Assembly: GCA_022264855.1 (NCBI GenBank)
Contig: JABYQU010000001.1
Coordinates: forward strand, 1,674,001-1,738,000
DNA from: Lenzites betulinus
Lineage: Eukaryota > Basidiomycota > Agaricomycetes > Polyporales > Polyporaceae
DNA length: 64,000 nucleotides
Direction of reading: 5' to 3'
The notes beneath the pieces were generated by a model. The model had not been told where the DNA came from, ran no database searches, and saw nothing but the letters and a program-made list of their open reading frames with translations. A program made the translations under genes and the position numbers. Below, piece after piece: positions 12,528 to 23,356 of this stretch (position 1 is its first letter; each line of letters starts with the position of its first letter).

Positions 12528-12691
12528 GCAATTCCTACAGCGCTCTGCAGGTGGCTATGTTGTCTCTGTAGCCTACATAGCGCACGCCAGCTTTTACATT
12601 GAACGATGTATCCCTGGTAGAAATAGTAAATATGATTTGCACATGAAAAATGCACAGATAGATTTATAGTGTGGGTATCTTACAGTGATGA

Positions 12692-13500
12692 TTATTCGAA
12701 GTCTGTATGTTGCGTAGAGAATGCCTGATAACCCTTCGAAGTAGCGGCTTCACAGGAGGTGAGCGGGCGCCTTCGAGCCGGATATAGCCGAGCGCCCATG
12801 ATGGTGATGAAAAATGCCACGTCGCTCTTGCCATGTCGCCTCTCTCCTCTCCCCATCTTGCTCTCCCTGTCTGCTGGCTGTCTGGACTCGGGTTTCTCTG
12901 GGTTTCTCACTCTCGGAATGGCCTTGTCGAGTCTAGTCTGGTTGACCCGCTCTTCGGTATTGCACTGCTCGTCTCCAGCTCCTCCTGCGCCTACCACTTC
13001 CTCTGCGTCCCTTGCTGCCTTCACCTGCTCCTCCCTCATCTGCTGCTTGTGCTCGCGCTGTAACACCTGCCACTGAAGACGCATCTCGGCCCTCCTGGTA
13101 CTACTGAGCCATCCTATCTTGAAACCGATGGCACTTCATCTTCTGGATATGTTCGATCTGCACCTTGGCCACCTCCGCGCCGCCGCCTCTTGGCCTCCTC
13201 TGCATCCTGGCTGCGTCTCTCCTCCTGCAACTCCCTCTGGCGCGTCTTCTCCTTCTCCGTCTTCTCCTAGAGCTTTAACACCGCGCAAGGGCAGGGGCGT
13301 GCGACGCCACGTTACGGATGTCTTTCAGCTTGTGTGCGATAGCGGTCTCCTCCATGGCGGCCTCGATGACGGCGGCCTCGCAGCAGTACGCCGGGTGCAT
13401 CATGCCTGCTGTGTGGGTCCTCGCCAGCCGTTAGAGCATGCACTGGTCCTCCGCCTCAAGTAGCCCGAGTCCCCCGAGCTCGTCGTCGACACATGGTTGT
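12692..13500 (-). pseudogene. decayed coding fragment inside the insertion
   Basis: Minus-strand frames read as charged, helix-prone peptide broken by stops and frame changes. Examples are RLQWQVLQREHKQQMREEQ, then KTEKEKTRQRELQEERRSQD upstream and EETAIAHKLKDIRNVASHAP further upstream. They sit in different frames within one 800-base stretch. This suggests one ancestral coiled-coil-rich gene or captured exon that has since decayed. I do not recognise the family. Confidence 0.4.
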
Positions 13501-13772
13501 CGTGTCTGAGGAGTTCTTGGGCGCCGTTGTGGCTAATATATATTGCTGTACATTTGTCAATATATCTATACAATGGTACATGATAGTCTGTGATGTCTGT
13601 GTGTGTGTGCGTGCGGTATTTGAGTGCACAAGTAATGGGCTACAGGATCTACCGCATGGCTACCGAACGGCTATGTAGCTCTGCAGGCGCCTACGTGTGC
13701 CCGGTAACAGGGACTTGTCTACGACCCCTACGGTGTCTACAAAGCTGACATAGGCCTACATCGACATCTGGT

Positions 13773-13784
13773 TTTTTCCTGATG
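13773..13784 (-). repeat. terminal inverted repeat, right end
   Basis: TTTTTCCTGATG, the inverted partner of 12516-12527. It abuts coding sequence of the paralog (RVNPVER read on the minus strand). Confidence 0.8.
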
Positions 13785-15378
13785 CCGCTCTACAGGGTTG
13801 ACACGCCTGCGACCCCATGCAATTAGTCAGGACGATTAAGATTGGTCCGAACGATACGCACTGTGTCGGAGGGTTCAGTATAGTGCCAGCACCTATGTCT
13901 TTCATGAAGATCCTCACGTCAGAGGCATTTGCGTTGCCGTCCGAGTCGAGCGAAACAGTGAGATCCAGAGATGCCATAGTTTGACGGGCCGCCAGAGAGA
14001 CGACCTCGCTGTAGTTCTGCGAGATCTGCGAAGCGTTCGCGATAACTGCGTTGTCAAATGCGACCGCTCTCTGCACAGTGTCGCCGAACCCGGAGGTAAG
14101 GTCTCTAATCTGCAGACTGTTGAACATGCGTCGTCATAGATGACATGAATACCCTGGCACTTACCGCGCTTCCGATATCATTGCCGTATTTCGTGACGAA
14201 ATAAGGGCTCAGCGGCTCTGTCGAACCATCGGGAGCAGTGTACATGATGGTTGGATTCCGCACAAATCCGACCATCCATGTAATTGATGTCGATGTCGAC
14301 TGAATCTGCCCCAAGTCGACAGCGATGGCAAACGCTGCATGATTGCTGATTCCAATAGGTATCAACGTTCTTTTGAAGGAGTTTATTAGACCACCTACAC
14401 CTGTATGTTCCCAAACTCAGGTGTGCTCGAGACGTTGGTCAATACCCCTGAGCTATCGAACTGGCCTCGCACGGTCGCATTGTTGCCGATTTGCCATGTC
14501 AGGCCTGGCCTCTAGCAGAGCCTGTTTCAGTAATAGTAAGACGAAGATTGTGTGACGGGCGTACAGCTCCCATAGCGTAGTACGCTACGCCATCTCGCGC
14601 CTGAGTATTCTCTTCTGCGAACGGTTGAGGGTCTGTGAGGTTCACTTGGTGATACGTATATCCGGCCGCATCTGTGTGACTCCACTGAATACTTTCTACT
14701 CGACTGCCGGAGACCCAATCTGAAGACGCCAGGATGATGAGGTTGTATACGCGTGGTACTCGGGAAAGCGTACCTGAGGTGATGTCCGAGTATAGCTGTA
14801 CGTCGTGCGTTTTCCCATCCAGGGAGCTCGCGTCGACAGACACATAAGAGAACGGTAATGACTGTAAGACCCAGTCCGAGGGCTGACAGTCGCAAGGACG
14901 CAGTATGATGAGGTTCAGAGTCATATTTGAGTAGAGAAGCACGCGCTCACCTCGATTGGAGAAAGGAAGGTGACGGTCAGGTTCATGGGTCCTGCGTGAA
15001 TGATGAAAATGGACCGTGTGGCAGTAATCTGCACGTCTACCACGCTAACACTGGAGGCCGTGGTCTCGTTCGACCCCATCCAGGAGTACGTCAGGCTATC
15101 TACTCGAATTTTGCCAACCCAGCCCATGGATTGCTTCGCGCAGTCAGATATAGCTCGTCGAATAGATAAATGCGCTGCACCTGCTGTCCCCAATACAGTG
15201 GCAAAGACTGCGAGAGTGGTACGGAACCATTTGCGTTGTTGTACCAGACGCTCATGTAAGGTGAGCGGACCGCCAGAGGAATGCTAGCAGGTGCAAAAAC
15301 CGCAGAGGAGGGTCGCACTACCCAGGTCACCGTCGCCACAGCCCAGAATAAAGCAGCGAGCCGTGGTGTGAGAGGCAT

Positions 15379-15958
15379 GGTAGGCGAGGTCGAATGGCCT
15401 ATGCACTCGAGAGCAGGAACAGTCAGTCAGAGCAACAGCTACCACAAGTCAAGCTCAACGGATGTGATTATAAACGTCGCCAGTGGTTTCTACAGTTTGA
15501 TTAGCCCCCACGACTGTCATGGTCGTCTCCAGAGGGATCGTGCGCCGTCGTAGTCTGCACTGTGCCACAGTGGGGGAGATCAGACTCGACATCATTTTAT
15601 ATACCCCTCTATGCAGATTGAGGATGGACGGCGCTCTTAGCTTCATATTCGCTCAGCGATTTGATATGTATGCTGTCTCGTTATTGCATCCATGAAAGAT
15701 ACACATGTGGATCGCGCAGAAGGCGGGCGCAACGGGCAGCGGGTGCTGTTAGAACTCGTGGGTCAGTGACATGTGCATCATTGGAAAACTGCGAGCTCAC
15801 TGACTTTCTCATGCCGGCGCCGTCTTGTATAATACTGCGCACAGAGACGGCAAATCCAACACAGCTCAGCTCAACATCGTTTGTTGAGCTCTGGGGGATG
15901 GAGCGGCAGTGTATGGTAGAGAAAATGCATGTACATCAAAGGCTTGTACAGTCATGTA
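15379..15958. other. promoter region of the interrupted paralog and 3' flank of cysteine synthase
   Basis: No gene seen in 580 bases. It carries the upstream region of the minus-strand gene starting at 15378 and the 3' flank of the gene ending at 15959. Confidence 0.5.
15595..15603 (-). promoter_or_regulatory. possible TATA box
   Basis: The minus strand reads TATATAAAA about 220 bases upstream of the start codon at 15378. It could be the core promoter of the glutaminase-like paralog. The distance implies a leader of roughly 190 bases, which has not been shown. Confidence 0.35.
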
Positions 15959-17329
15959 TCAGTCTAGTACAGCGTATTTGTGCAAGTGTTCTGGGATGGC
16001 GGACTCGAGGCCCTTTGCTTGCAGCCACTTCTTTGAGAAAAGACGGCTCTGGTAGCGGTACGCGCCATCGCAGAGGATGGTAGCAATCGTTTTGCCTAGG
16101 ACAGATGTGTGAGCGGTGGCAGACATGATGATAAGGCTTGGAATCAAACCTGGGCCGAGCTTCTTTGCAAGTTGAACAGCAGCAACGACGTTGAGGGACG
16201 AGCTTGCGCCGAGGTAGAGGCCCTCGGTATCGAGAAGGTCGTAAAGCATCGCAATTGACTGCTCATCGGGAATGGTGAACGCGCCATCAATGGACTTCAC
16301 GAAGGTGCCCAAGTTGTTCGTTATACGGCCCTGGCCAATGCCTGCCCGCGTCCGCTTAGCAAGAGAACAGCGCTAGGAGGCAAGATACGTACCCTCCGTG
16401 ATGGAGCCCCCGCTGCGCTCCGTCAGTTTACCTCCACTGCTGATGTAGCTGTACAGCACACTGCCCGGCGGGTCCGCAAGCCACACCTGCGTCTTCCCGT
16501 CGCTCTTTTCCTTCAGCGCGCGGCCGACGCCCGCGAGCGTGCCGCCCGTTCCCGTCGCGCAGATGAACGCGTCGACCTTGCCCTCCGTCTGTTCCCAGAT
16601 CTCAGGGCCCGTCGTGCGGTAGTGCGCCTCCGCGTTCGCGGTGTTGTCGAACTGGTCCGTCCATATCGCGTTCGGGAGCGTCTGCGCGAACTCGCGCGCC
16701 TGGTGGTTGTAGTTCTGCGGGTTCTCGTACGCGACCGCGGGCACGGGGTACACCTCCGCACCGAGCATGCGCAGGAGGTCGATCTTTTCCTGGCTCTGTG
16801 CGGCGCGCGGCGCGTGGGTGGGGGTTACAGGGGGGCAGTCGAGACGGCTTTGCGCACCTGCGTGTTCGGCATGAAAATCACACAGCGGTAGCCCCGTGCT
16901 CTGCAGACGTGGGCCAGCCCGATACCGGTGTTCCCGGCTGTCCCCTCCACGACTGTCCCGCCCGGCTTCAGCCTGGGATGAGCGTGATGAGCACCGCGGA
17001 CATCACGCCATCGACGCAAGTTAAGTACTCACAGGCCTCGCTCCTCCGCGTCCGTTACGACACCCAGCGCGGCACGGTCCTTTACGCTACCACCGGGGTT
17101 TTGGAACTCGCCCTTGGCGACGATGTTGCATCCTGTCTGCTCCGATAGCTTATTCAAGCGAATCTGGGGTCACGAAACCGAGTTAGCAATCCCCGAGATA
17201 CACACTACACGCGTAGGCGAGACTGACAAGGGGGGTGTTGCCCACGGCGCCGAGGAACCCTTTGACGGGGCGCGACGAAAACGCGCGTGCGACTGGCCTA
17301 GCCCTGAAGGCGGCGGAAATGGACTGCAT
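15959..17329 (-). CDS. cysteine synthase, probably mitochondrial
   Basis: PLP-dependent O-acetylserine/serine sulfhydrylase-type enzyme, expected to make cysteine from an activated serine and sulfide. Six exons (17329-17228, 17163-17033, 16972-16858, 16795-16393, 16341-16150, 16095-15959) give 359 residues. The first 19 residues, [19 protein letters not shown], look like a mitochondrial presequence. [13 protein letters not shown] is followed by [12 protein letters not shown], which carries the PLP-binding Lys. [11 protein letters not shown] is the substrate loop and [17 protein letters not shown] the phosphate-binding loop. [10 protein letters not shown] and the C-terminal [15 protein letters not shown] place it near the yeast mitochondrial-type cysteine synthases rather than the bacterial CysK type. 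The start was chosen for the presequence and the family length. Confidence 0.9.
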
Positions 17330-18026
17330 GGTGGTGAGAAGGAGAGATCAGGCTCCTGCAGGCCAACGGAAGGCACACGGAGTCTGCTGGGAAATATTGC
17401 TTTGTACATCGTAGCATGTTCCGGGAGTCCTTATGAAGAGCCCGCGGCGGTCGTCGCGGCGAAGGCGTCATCATGAGCACCGTTCTGGCCGCCAAAACAC
17501 ACTCAGGCTCTGCCACTCGATTTCAAACCTTCCACGCTGCAACGTAAATCTCCATTCACAACTGGGCACTTTCCTGGTGACTATGCGCCACGACAAATTA
17601 CCTGGCGGACACGCCAACCGGCAGACCGCGCTTGACCCCAGACTCCAGATGGATTACGTGAATGACAGGAAGATGGTAGCAAACACAGCCGTAACGACGC
17701 GAGACGCAAGAAGACAGACACAAGAACTTGAAGCGAAGCAGGCGTGTGCTCATCCATTAAAGCGCGGCTACATAGGTGTATCATCGGGCGAAGGGGGTAA
17801 CGCGTGGAAGAAGAAGAGAAGAAAACTGTAAGTAGGGAGAACGGCAGCTAACTGGAGGTGGCGAGAGCGGGAAACGTGTGGACTGGCTGTCCGTCGTGCG
17901 AGTGATCGTGCGTCATGCGGGCCGTTACATAGTCGAGATCACCAGAGACGTGTCGGGGTATAATGTAGACTGAAAGGGGAATCCCAACCAATTTTCCGGC
18001 AGCGGCAGAAGGTGGCAGTGGCGAGT
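17330..18026. other. intergenic region between ARF6 and cysteine synthase
   Basis: No supported gene. Both neighbours are on the minus strand, so this holds the ARF6 3' UTR and the cysteine synthase promoter. Open frames here are low-similarity, basic and unsupported. Confidence 0.5.
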
Positions 18027-18916
18027 TTACTGCTGACGCTTCTTCACGTTCTGCGAGAGCCACTGGAGACCTTCGAACAGACCCTCTCCCGTGGTCGCGC
18101 AACTGAACATAATGTGAGATTGGCTCCCAAGACGGTGCGAATTTGAACGACGTACCTCGGGTGAACATACCATGACCTATCACGCATGCGGTGAAGACCC
18201 AATTTCTCCGTGACCTCTGCTGGCGACATCGCTAATCCGCCCAGCGGGTCAATAACAAACGAAATGGAAAGTGACACACGAACGCACCTCCCGGCAGATC
18301 CTGCTTGTTCGCAAATACCAATAGCAAACAATCCTTCATCTCGCGGTCGCTCAATATACGGTGCAGCTCCTGCTTCGCTTCGTCTATACGCTCGCGATCC
18401 TGGCTGTCCACGACGAAGACGAGACCCTGGGTGCCGGTGTAGTAATGCCGCCACAGAGGCCGAATCTTGTCCTGCCCTCCGACATCCCACACGTTGAACT
18501 TGACATTCTTGTATGTCACCGTCTCCACGTTAAAGCCGACTGAACATGGGAGCAAAATGTCAGCGTCCCGCGTCCCTAACGCCCATCTGCAGGAAAACAG
18601 GTAGACGCACCAGTCGGGATGGTCGTGACGGACTGGTTCAGCTTGAGCTTGTATAGGATGGCTTGTGATAGAGCGCGTCTTTGAGCACCGCACCCCCGCT
18701 GGAGACAACGCTGCGTGGCACTCACTCGTCTTGCCTGCCGCGTCAAGCCCCAACATCAGCAACCTCATCTCCTTGTTCCCAAAAATCTTCCCTGTTGTGC
18801 CGGAGCAGGACCCTCGTCAGCAAGCAGTCGCTCACACAGCGCCTGACGACCGCGGCCTCGCGTGGGTCGGGCGGAGAGAACAACGCACCCAACGCCTTTG
18901 AGAGATTGGCACCCAT
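18027..18916 (-). CDS. arf6: ADP-ribosylation factor 6 (ARF family GTPase)
   Basis: Small GTPase of membrane traffic and actin control at the plasma membrane. Six exons (18916-18889, 18791-18726, 18661-18611, 18539-18288, 18231-18156, 18102-18027) give 182 residues. Gly2 in MGANLSK is the expected N-myristoylation site. The P-loop is GLDAAGKT, switch I is [12 protein letters not shown], switch II contains [16 protein letters not shown], the guanine-specificity motif is NKQD, and SCATTG is the last nucleotide-binding motif. The segments [26 protein letters not shown] and HYYTGTQGL match ARF6 and not ARF1, which has IGFNVETVEYKN and HYFQNTQG. It ends in KKRQQ, slightly longer than animal ARF6. 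Confidence 0.95.
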
Positions 18917-19271
18917 GACAGACAACGGATTGCAGAAGGTAATGAACGACGGGAGGTGGGAGTGCGAGGAGGAACGGGAGAGAGTCAACGAGAGAGCACA
19001 CACCGCGTCCAGCCAGTCTCCCTCCGCCTGTGACTCTCTGTCACCCCGCTGCACAGACGCCCACCAGCCTCGGAACAGACCCCGACCACCGCTCCATCAG
19101 ACCACTTCGCGCGCGTTTTCAAATATCTCCTCTCGTGCATCCGCCTGCGTGAGCATTAGATGGCCTTACATATATCTCTAGCACGAGTACAGAACATTCC
19201 GAGTGCATGTGGTATCGATGAAAGTGCGAACAACGTCCCAAGGAAACCAAAAATATGCTCCCCTACGCAAC
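18917..19271. other. ARF6 upstream region
   Basis: No gene seen. It contains the ARF6 promoter and the 3' flank of the leucine-rich-repeat gene that ends at 19272. Confidence 0.5.
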
Positions 19272-21467
19272 CTATGACGGTGGTTGCACCGCGCGCGGCG
19301 AAGCCAGCTGCGACTGGTTGAACACCTTCAGCCAGCCCTCGCCCATGTCCGAGCGCAGCGCCTCGATGCGCGCGCGGAACGCGTCTGCCTCCCGGAACTG
19401 GCTCTCGCTCGTGTCCTCCTTGCTCGGCTCGTAGACTGATGCGGACACACGCGCGCGCCGGGCTGCCGAGCGCGCCACGGTCGACGACTTGCGCAGGGAG
19501 CCGTGCGAGGAGGGCGCGAACGCGTCGGCGGTGTCGGCGAGCTCTGAGTTCGTCGCGGGGGCGAACTCCGTCATGTGTCGGCTGTGTCGCGACTTCGGCT
19601 TCATGACAGCGGTGGGCTTCGCGGAGGGGGCCAAGGGAGGAGAGTGTGCGCTCGGCCGCGAGGGGGCCTGGGTGGCCAGGGCAGATGGAGCGTGCTGCTC
19701 GGTTCGCGTGGCGCGTTTCGTAGGGCTAGCTGTTCGCGATGGCTCCGTCGTATGGGAAGCACTCCTTGCGCTTCCCGTATCGCTGGCTTCGCGTCCGCCG
19801 TCCAAGTCTACTATCCGCTTATTCCTCTTCTTCCGCCCTCGCGCGGCTGGAGGTACCAAGTGCGGAGAAGTGGGATGCGAAGCGGGAGAGTCGGTCGGTG
19901 TTGAGCTGAGAGGACTGCCGCGAGGGGTTGCCGAGGCAGTGATCTTGGAGGGGCTTCCGACTGGTACGATGGGTGGCGACTGTGCGACAGAGAGCGGCCG
20001 GGAGGACGTCATCTGCTCGGGTGGCGGGGAAGTCATGTAACGTTTCTCGTAGAACCCGGGTGGTGAGCCGTCCAGGAGGATGCTCTTCTTCTCTTTCCAG
20101 AAGAAGTCGAAGCAGCGTATACGATAGCCCTCCTCAATTTCCGACAGAGGATTGCCTTCGACCCATACCTCCATGATGTTCGGCAGGGTGGCAAGGCGCC
20201 CAACCTCAGCACTTTCTTCGATGACGTTGTGACGGAGGTCGACGCGCTCGAGATTAAGGAGTCGTTCGAGGCCGCATATGGACTCGAGGCGGTTGTGGGC
20301 GAGGTTAAGCGTGAGGATCCCGCCTAGCATGGTATATATACCTAGTACGGAGTCGATCATGTTGTCGGAGAGGTTGAGGTATACAAGATTGTAGAGAGCA
20401 GATAGACCCGAAGGGACGGACACAAGAAGATTGGAGGATAGGTCGAGATGTGTGAGAGAGGTGAGGTGCGTCAGGAAAGACGACGGAAGGAACGTGAGGG
20501 AGTTATCGGCGAGGGAAAGGTGTCGCAAGAACGCCCACTTGAGCGATGGTAGCTGGGGGGACAACGCAGGCTTGGGGGTATCGGGTGCCTGTGGCTCCGC
20601 CAGACCGTCGTCGTCTTCGTCCTCGTTTCCCTCTGGCACGGACTCGGGGATTTGTGCGCTGTGGAATGACGACTGGCGTGAAACGCCGCGGGATATGCGT
20701 CTCGACCTGCTAGAGCTGATTCTGCCTTCTCGCCTCCCCTGGTCATCAAGCACGGCACCGACGAAGATGTCGGAGACGTCCTCCAGTCCGCTCCGCTTCA
20801 CAGTCAAACTTCTGAGACCCTCCGCCATCCTATCCCATCCTAGCAAAGCCCGGGGGTCGATATCGGTGCATTGCAAGCTTTGCATATTCTTGAAAGCGTC
20901 CAGTGGCAAAGCATTCTCGTTGGGAGGCTCGTTCGCGATCTCTGCAACGAGCCTCGGTTCTGGCGCGTGGAGAGAGATAGCGGGAATCTTGGTAAAGCTG
21001 CTGTAGATGTACTTGAGTTCGCTATCCACGCTCGGTGGGGCAGGCCTGCCCCACCACCCTGCGCCCAGTGAAAGACGCGAGACAGCAGAAAGCGAAGAGC
21101 GGAACGAGACGAAGGAGAGCGCGTCCGACCTATCGCCATTCGTCGGGAAGTTGATGTAGTTCATGGGCCGCGCGGGACTGTCGACTTTGATGTCCAGTGA
21201 GCCGACATCAAGGCCTAGCGCCTCCATGCGCATGAGCAAGTAAAAGAGGTGGTGTGGGTCGAAGGAGAGTATGACAGGCTTCGCATTGCTTGCTGCAGAG
21301 ACGTCGGAAGAGAACCAACTGACGGGATTGAAGACGGAGACATCGGATGACTGGGCAGCCTTGGTCCGTCTCCTCCGCACTGGGGCAGCCGCTGCAAGGC
21401 CCGCTTCGTGTGTGCGGATGAATTCTGCAATACGTCTAATGTACTCGTCTCCTGGTTCGTGTTCCAT
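19272..21467 (-). CDS. leucine-rich-repeat protein (STK11IP/nischarin-like)
   Basis: Single-exon gene of 731 residues. The N-terminal 60 residues include the helix DEYIRRIAEFIRTHE. LRRs run from about residue 310 to 450, with units such as LRHLSLADNSLTFLP, LTHLDLSSNLLVSVP, LVYLNLSDNMIDSV and LERVDLRHNVIEES. They end in a capping segment, VEGNPLSEIEEGYRIRCFDFF. The C-terminal 240 residues are Ser/Pro/Thr-rich and disordered, with a possible short helix near the end. The arrangement, an N-terminal domain with a central LRR block and a disordered tail, recalls STK11-interacting protein or nischarin relatives, but the assignment is tentative. The role is probably protein scaffolding. It shares a 430-base promoter interval with RAD23. 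Confidence 0.85.
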   Translation of the reverse strand: MEHEPGDEYIRRIAEFIRTHEAGLAAAAPVRRRRTKAAQSSDVSVFNPVSWFSSDVSAASNAKPVILSFDPHHLFYLLMRMEALGLDVGSLDIKVDSPARPMNYINFPTNGDRSDALSFVSFRSSLSAVSRLSLGAGWWGRPAPPSVDSELKYIYSSFTKIPAISLHAPEPRLVAEIANEPPNENALPLDAFKNMQSLQCTDIDPRALLGWDRMAEGLRSLTVKRSGLEDVSDIFVGAVLDDQGRREGRISSSRSRRISRGVSRQSSFHSAQIPESVPEGNEDEDDDGLAEPQAPDTPKPALSPQLPSLKWAFLRHLSLADNSLTFLPSSFLTHLTSLTHLDLSSNLLVSVPSGLSALYNLVYLNLSDNMIDSVLGIYTMLGGILTLNLAHNRLESICGLERLLNLERVDLRHNVIEESAEVGRLATLPNIMEVWVEGNPLSEIEEGYRIRCFDFFWKEKKSILLDGSPPGFYEKRYMTSPPPEQMTSSRPLSVAQSPPIVPVGSPSKITASATPRGSPLSSTPTDSPASHPTSPHLVPPAARGRKKRNKRIVDLDGGREASDTGSARSASHTTEPSRTASPTKRATRTEQHAPSALATQAPSRPSAHSPPLAPSAKPTAVMKPKSRHSRHMTEFAPATNSELADTADAFAPSSHGSLRKSSTVARSAARRARVSASVYEPSKEDTSESQFREADAFRARIEALRSDMGEGWLKVFNQSQLASPRAVQPPS

Positions 21468-21899
21468 GTTGAGTTTGGCAGCAGAGGAGGGGATCGTCGT
21501 AGAGCGTTTGGGAGAGCGAGGTGAACAAAAGGTGGGGGGCGTGGCTGACTTATTACGGCTGCATCAGCGTGGGCAGGATATCGAGTCCGAGCTGTACATG
21601 TGGGGCTGCCATGAGAGGAGCGTCCCGTTGCCTGGCTGATGCTGAGCGGTCGACTAACCTGGGAGGCCTGTGGCACTACCTGCGCACGCACAGCAGAAAT
21701 AGAGGGTTGCAGGAGACGGAACGCAGAGCACGATGCGGTCGGGAGCAGGAGGCGTTGCTGCCCCATAAGGCAGGCCCGCGCCGTGCTCCGCGCAAGCGCC
21801 GGTCACGTCGCACGTGCTCGGGACGCGTCAGTGCGAATCCACTCTTGCTTTGGCGCCCGCTTCTGCTTGCCCTCTATCACTCATCAGCCTCGTCCAGCC
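21468..21899. other. divergent promoter of LRR gene and RAD23
   Basis: A 432-base interval between divergent start codons. No gene seen; expected to drive both neighbours. Confidence 0.5.
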
Positions 21900-23356
21900 A
21901 TGAAAATCACCGTGAAGACGCTGCAGCAGAAGGTCTTCCAGGTATGCTGATTGCATGTGTGTGATAAACCTCGGCTGCTCACCCCCGTGGATCCATGCAG
22001 ATCGAGGCCGAGGGCTCCGAGACTGTAGCCGATCTGAAGAAGAAGATCCAGGAGGCGCAAGGTCATGCAATTGAGAGCCAGAAACTGATCTACTCTGGTA
22101 CGTCTGGCCACATCTATACGTCTAGTGGAGGCTAACAGAGGCGTTAGGCAAGGTCCTGCCCGACTCAAAGTCAGTCGAATCATGTGAGATCAAAGAGAAG
22201 GACTTCCTTGTGCTCATGGTCTCAAAGGTACGCTACTGGTATTGAACCACGAATTGACATCTAACGCCCACCCATTCACAAGCCTAAACCAACTCCTGTT
22301 GCTGCCTCTACGTCGAACGTCACCCCTGCCGCAAGTACTGCACCACCAGCCGCCGCCGCCGAGGCTCCCGCTCCTGCCCCCGCTGCTGCACCTGCCGCCG
22401 CACCCCAGCCTCCCAATGCACCCATCATCACCCCTGCGCAAGCTGCCCCCGCTCAAGGGCCTGTGTTGGGTGACGGCTTCCTCACTGGGGAGGCTCTGCA
22501 ATCAACAGTTCAGAATATGATCGAGATGGGCTTTGAGCGGGAGCAGGTGATGCGCGCACTTCGCGCGTCCTTCAACAACCCCGAACGCGCCGTTGAATAC
22601 CTTTTCAACGTATGTCTTGCGCCTTCACAATGCATTTCGGCACACTCAGACGCTGACTAATGCACAACTCGCAGGGTATCCCCGCGCATTTGGACCAGCC
22701 CGCCCCTGCTGCACCCGCTGCTGCACCCGCTGTCGCGCCTGCCGCACCCGCCGCACCCGTCCCAGAACCCGCCCAACCTGCTCCTGCTGCCCAACCCGCA
22801 CAGCCGCAGAACCTCTTCCAGCTCGCTCAGCAACAGCAACAGCAGCACCAGCCCGCCGCCGGTCAAGGCCTCGGGGCCCTCGGCGGGCTCGGCGGTGCAG
22901 GTGCAGGTGCAGGGGGTGCGGGCGCGCTCGCCGCACTCGCGAACCACCCCCAGATCCAGCACCTGCGCGAGATCATGGCCCAGAACCCCGCGCTCATCCA
23001 GCCGATGGTGCAGGAGATCGCGGCGCAGAACCCGCAGCTCGCCCAGCTGTTCGCGCAGAACCCAGAGGCGCTTGCGCAGATCCTCGGGGGCGACTTTGGG
23101 GAGGACGAGGAGGGCGGGATCCCGCCGGGGGCGCAGGTCATCCATGTTACGGAGGATGAGCGCGCAGCAATCGAGCGGGTACGTGCTGTCATCTCTGGGT
23201 GTTTGTTTGTGGGAGTAGAATGCTGAAGCGGGTCTGGCGCAGCTGGAGGCCCTTGGATTCTCCCGACAGGCGGTCATCGAGGCGTACTTTGCGTGCGACA
23301 AGAACGAGGAGCTCGCTGCGAATTACCTCTTCGATAGTGGGTTTGACGACGCGTGA
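21900..23356 (+). CDS. rad23: UV excision repair / proteasome shuttle protein Rad23
   Basis: Carries ubiquitinated cargo to the proteasome and stabilises the XPC/Rad4 damage sensor. Six exons (21900-21941, 22001-22097, 22148-22227, 22283-22609, 22675-23178, 23243-23356) give 387 residues. The N-terminal ubiquitin-like domain is [14 protein letters not shown] through LVLMVSK (residues 1-73). UBA1 is near residues 135-180 ([18 protein letters not shown]). The Rad4-binding STI1-like domain is [17 protein letters not shown] through [13 protein letters not shown]2 at the end contains [18 protein letters not shown]. The linkers are Ala/Pro- and Gln-rich. The length is usual for fungal Rad23. Confidence 0.97.

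Larger units (their letters stand above)
12516..13784. mobile_element. DNA-transposon-like insertion, probably non-autonomous
   Basis: The 1269-bp block starts CATCAGGAAAAA and ends with the exact reverse complement of those 12 bases. Each end is flanked by CC (12514-12515 and 13785-13786). Joining the flanks with one CC restores a continuous reading frame matching the sister gene at the same place. Subterminal similarity is visible between the ends: GCTCTGCAGG and GGCTATGT occur near both, in different order. No transposase was recognised. The interior carries decayed, charged coding-like sequence on the minus strand. The superfamily is unassigned, because the 2-bp duplication is too short and ambiguous to decide it. 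Confidence 0.75.
10389..15378 (-). pseudogene. glutaminase A-like paralog interrupted by a transposon-like insertion
   Basis: The inverted sister of the gene at 1363-5102, with matching exon layout. It has a signal peptide and SIPLAVRSPYMSVWY in the first exon (15378-15181). It then shows MGWVGKIRVD, PSDWVLQSLPF, FAIAVDLGQIQST, LDAQDDLSGLPYAIQDLG, GNMLIMAYAHARFSGD, YNLTKRWADYL and AATALDDDVRD. A membrane segment and a Ser/Pro-rich tail end in PPPEYTSTFGS. The exon that should read RVNPVER-LYAAMP is split between 13787 and 12513 by an unrelated 1.27-kb block with terminal inverted repeats. Outside that block I see no stop or frameshift, so the inactivation looks recent. Splicing out the block as an intron is a remote alternative. 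Without the insertion the protein would resemble its sister. Confidence 0.8.

Noticed and set aside
17433..17831. Basic plus-strand open frame between cysteine synthase and ARF6
   Set aside because: Arg/Lys-rich translation without family similarity; lies opposite the leader of the cysteine synthase gene.
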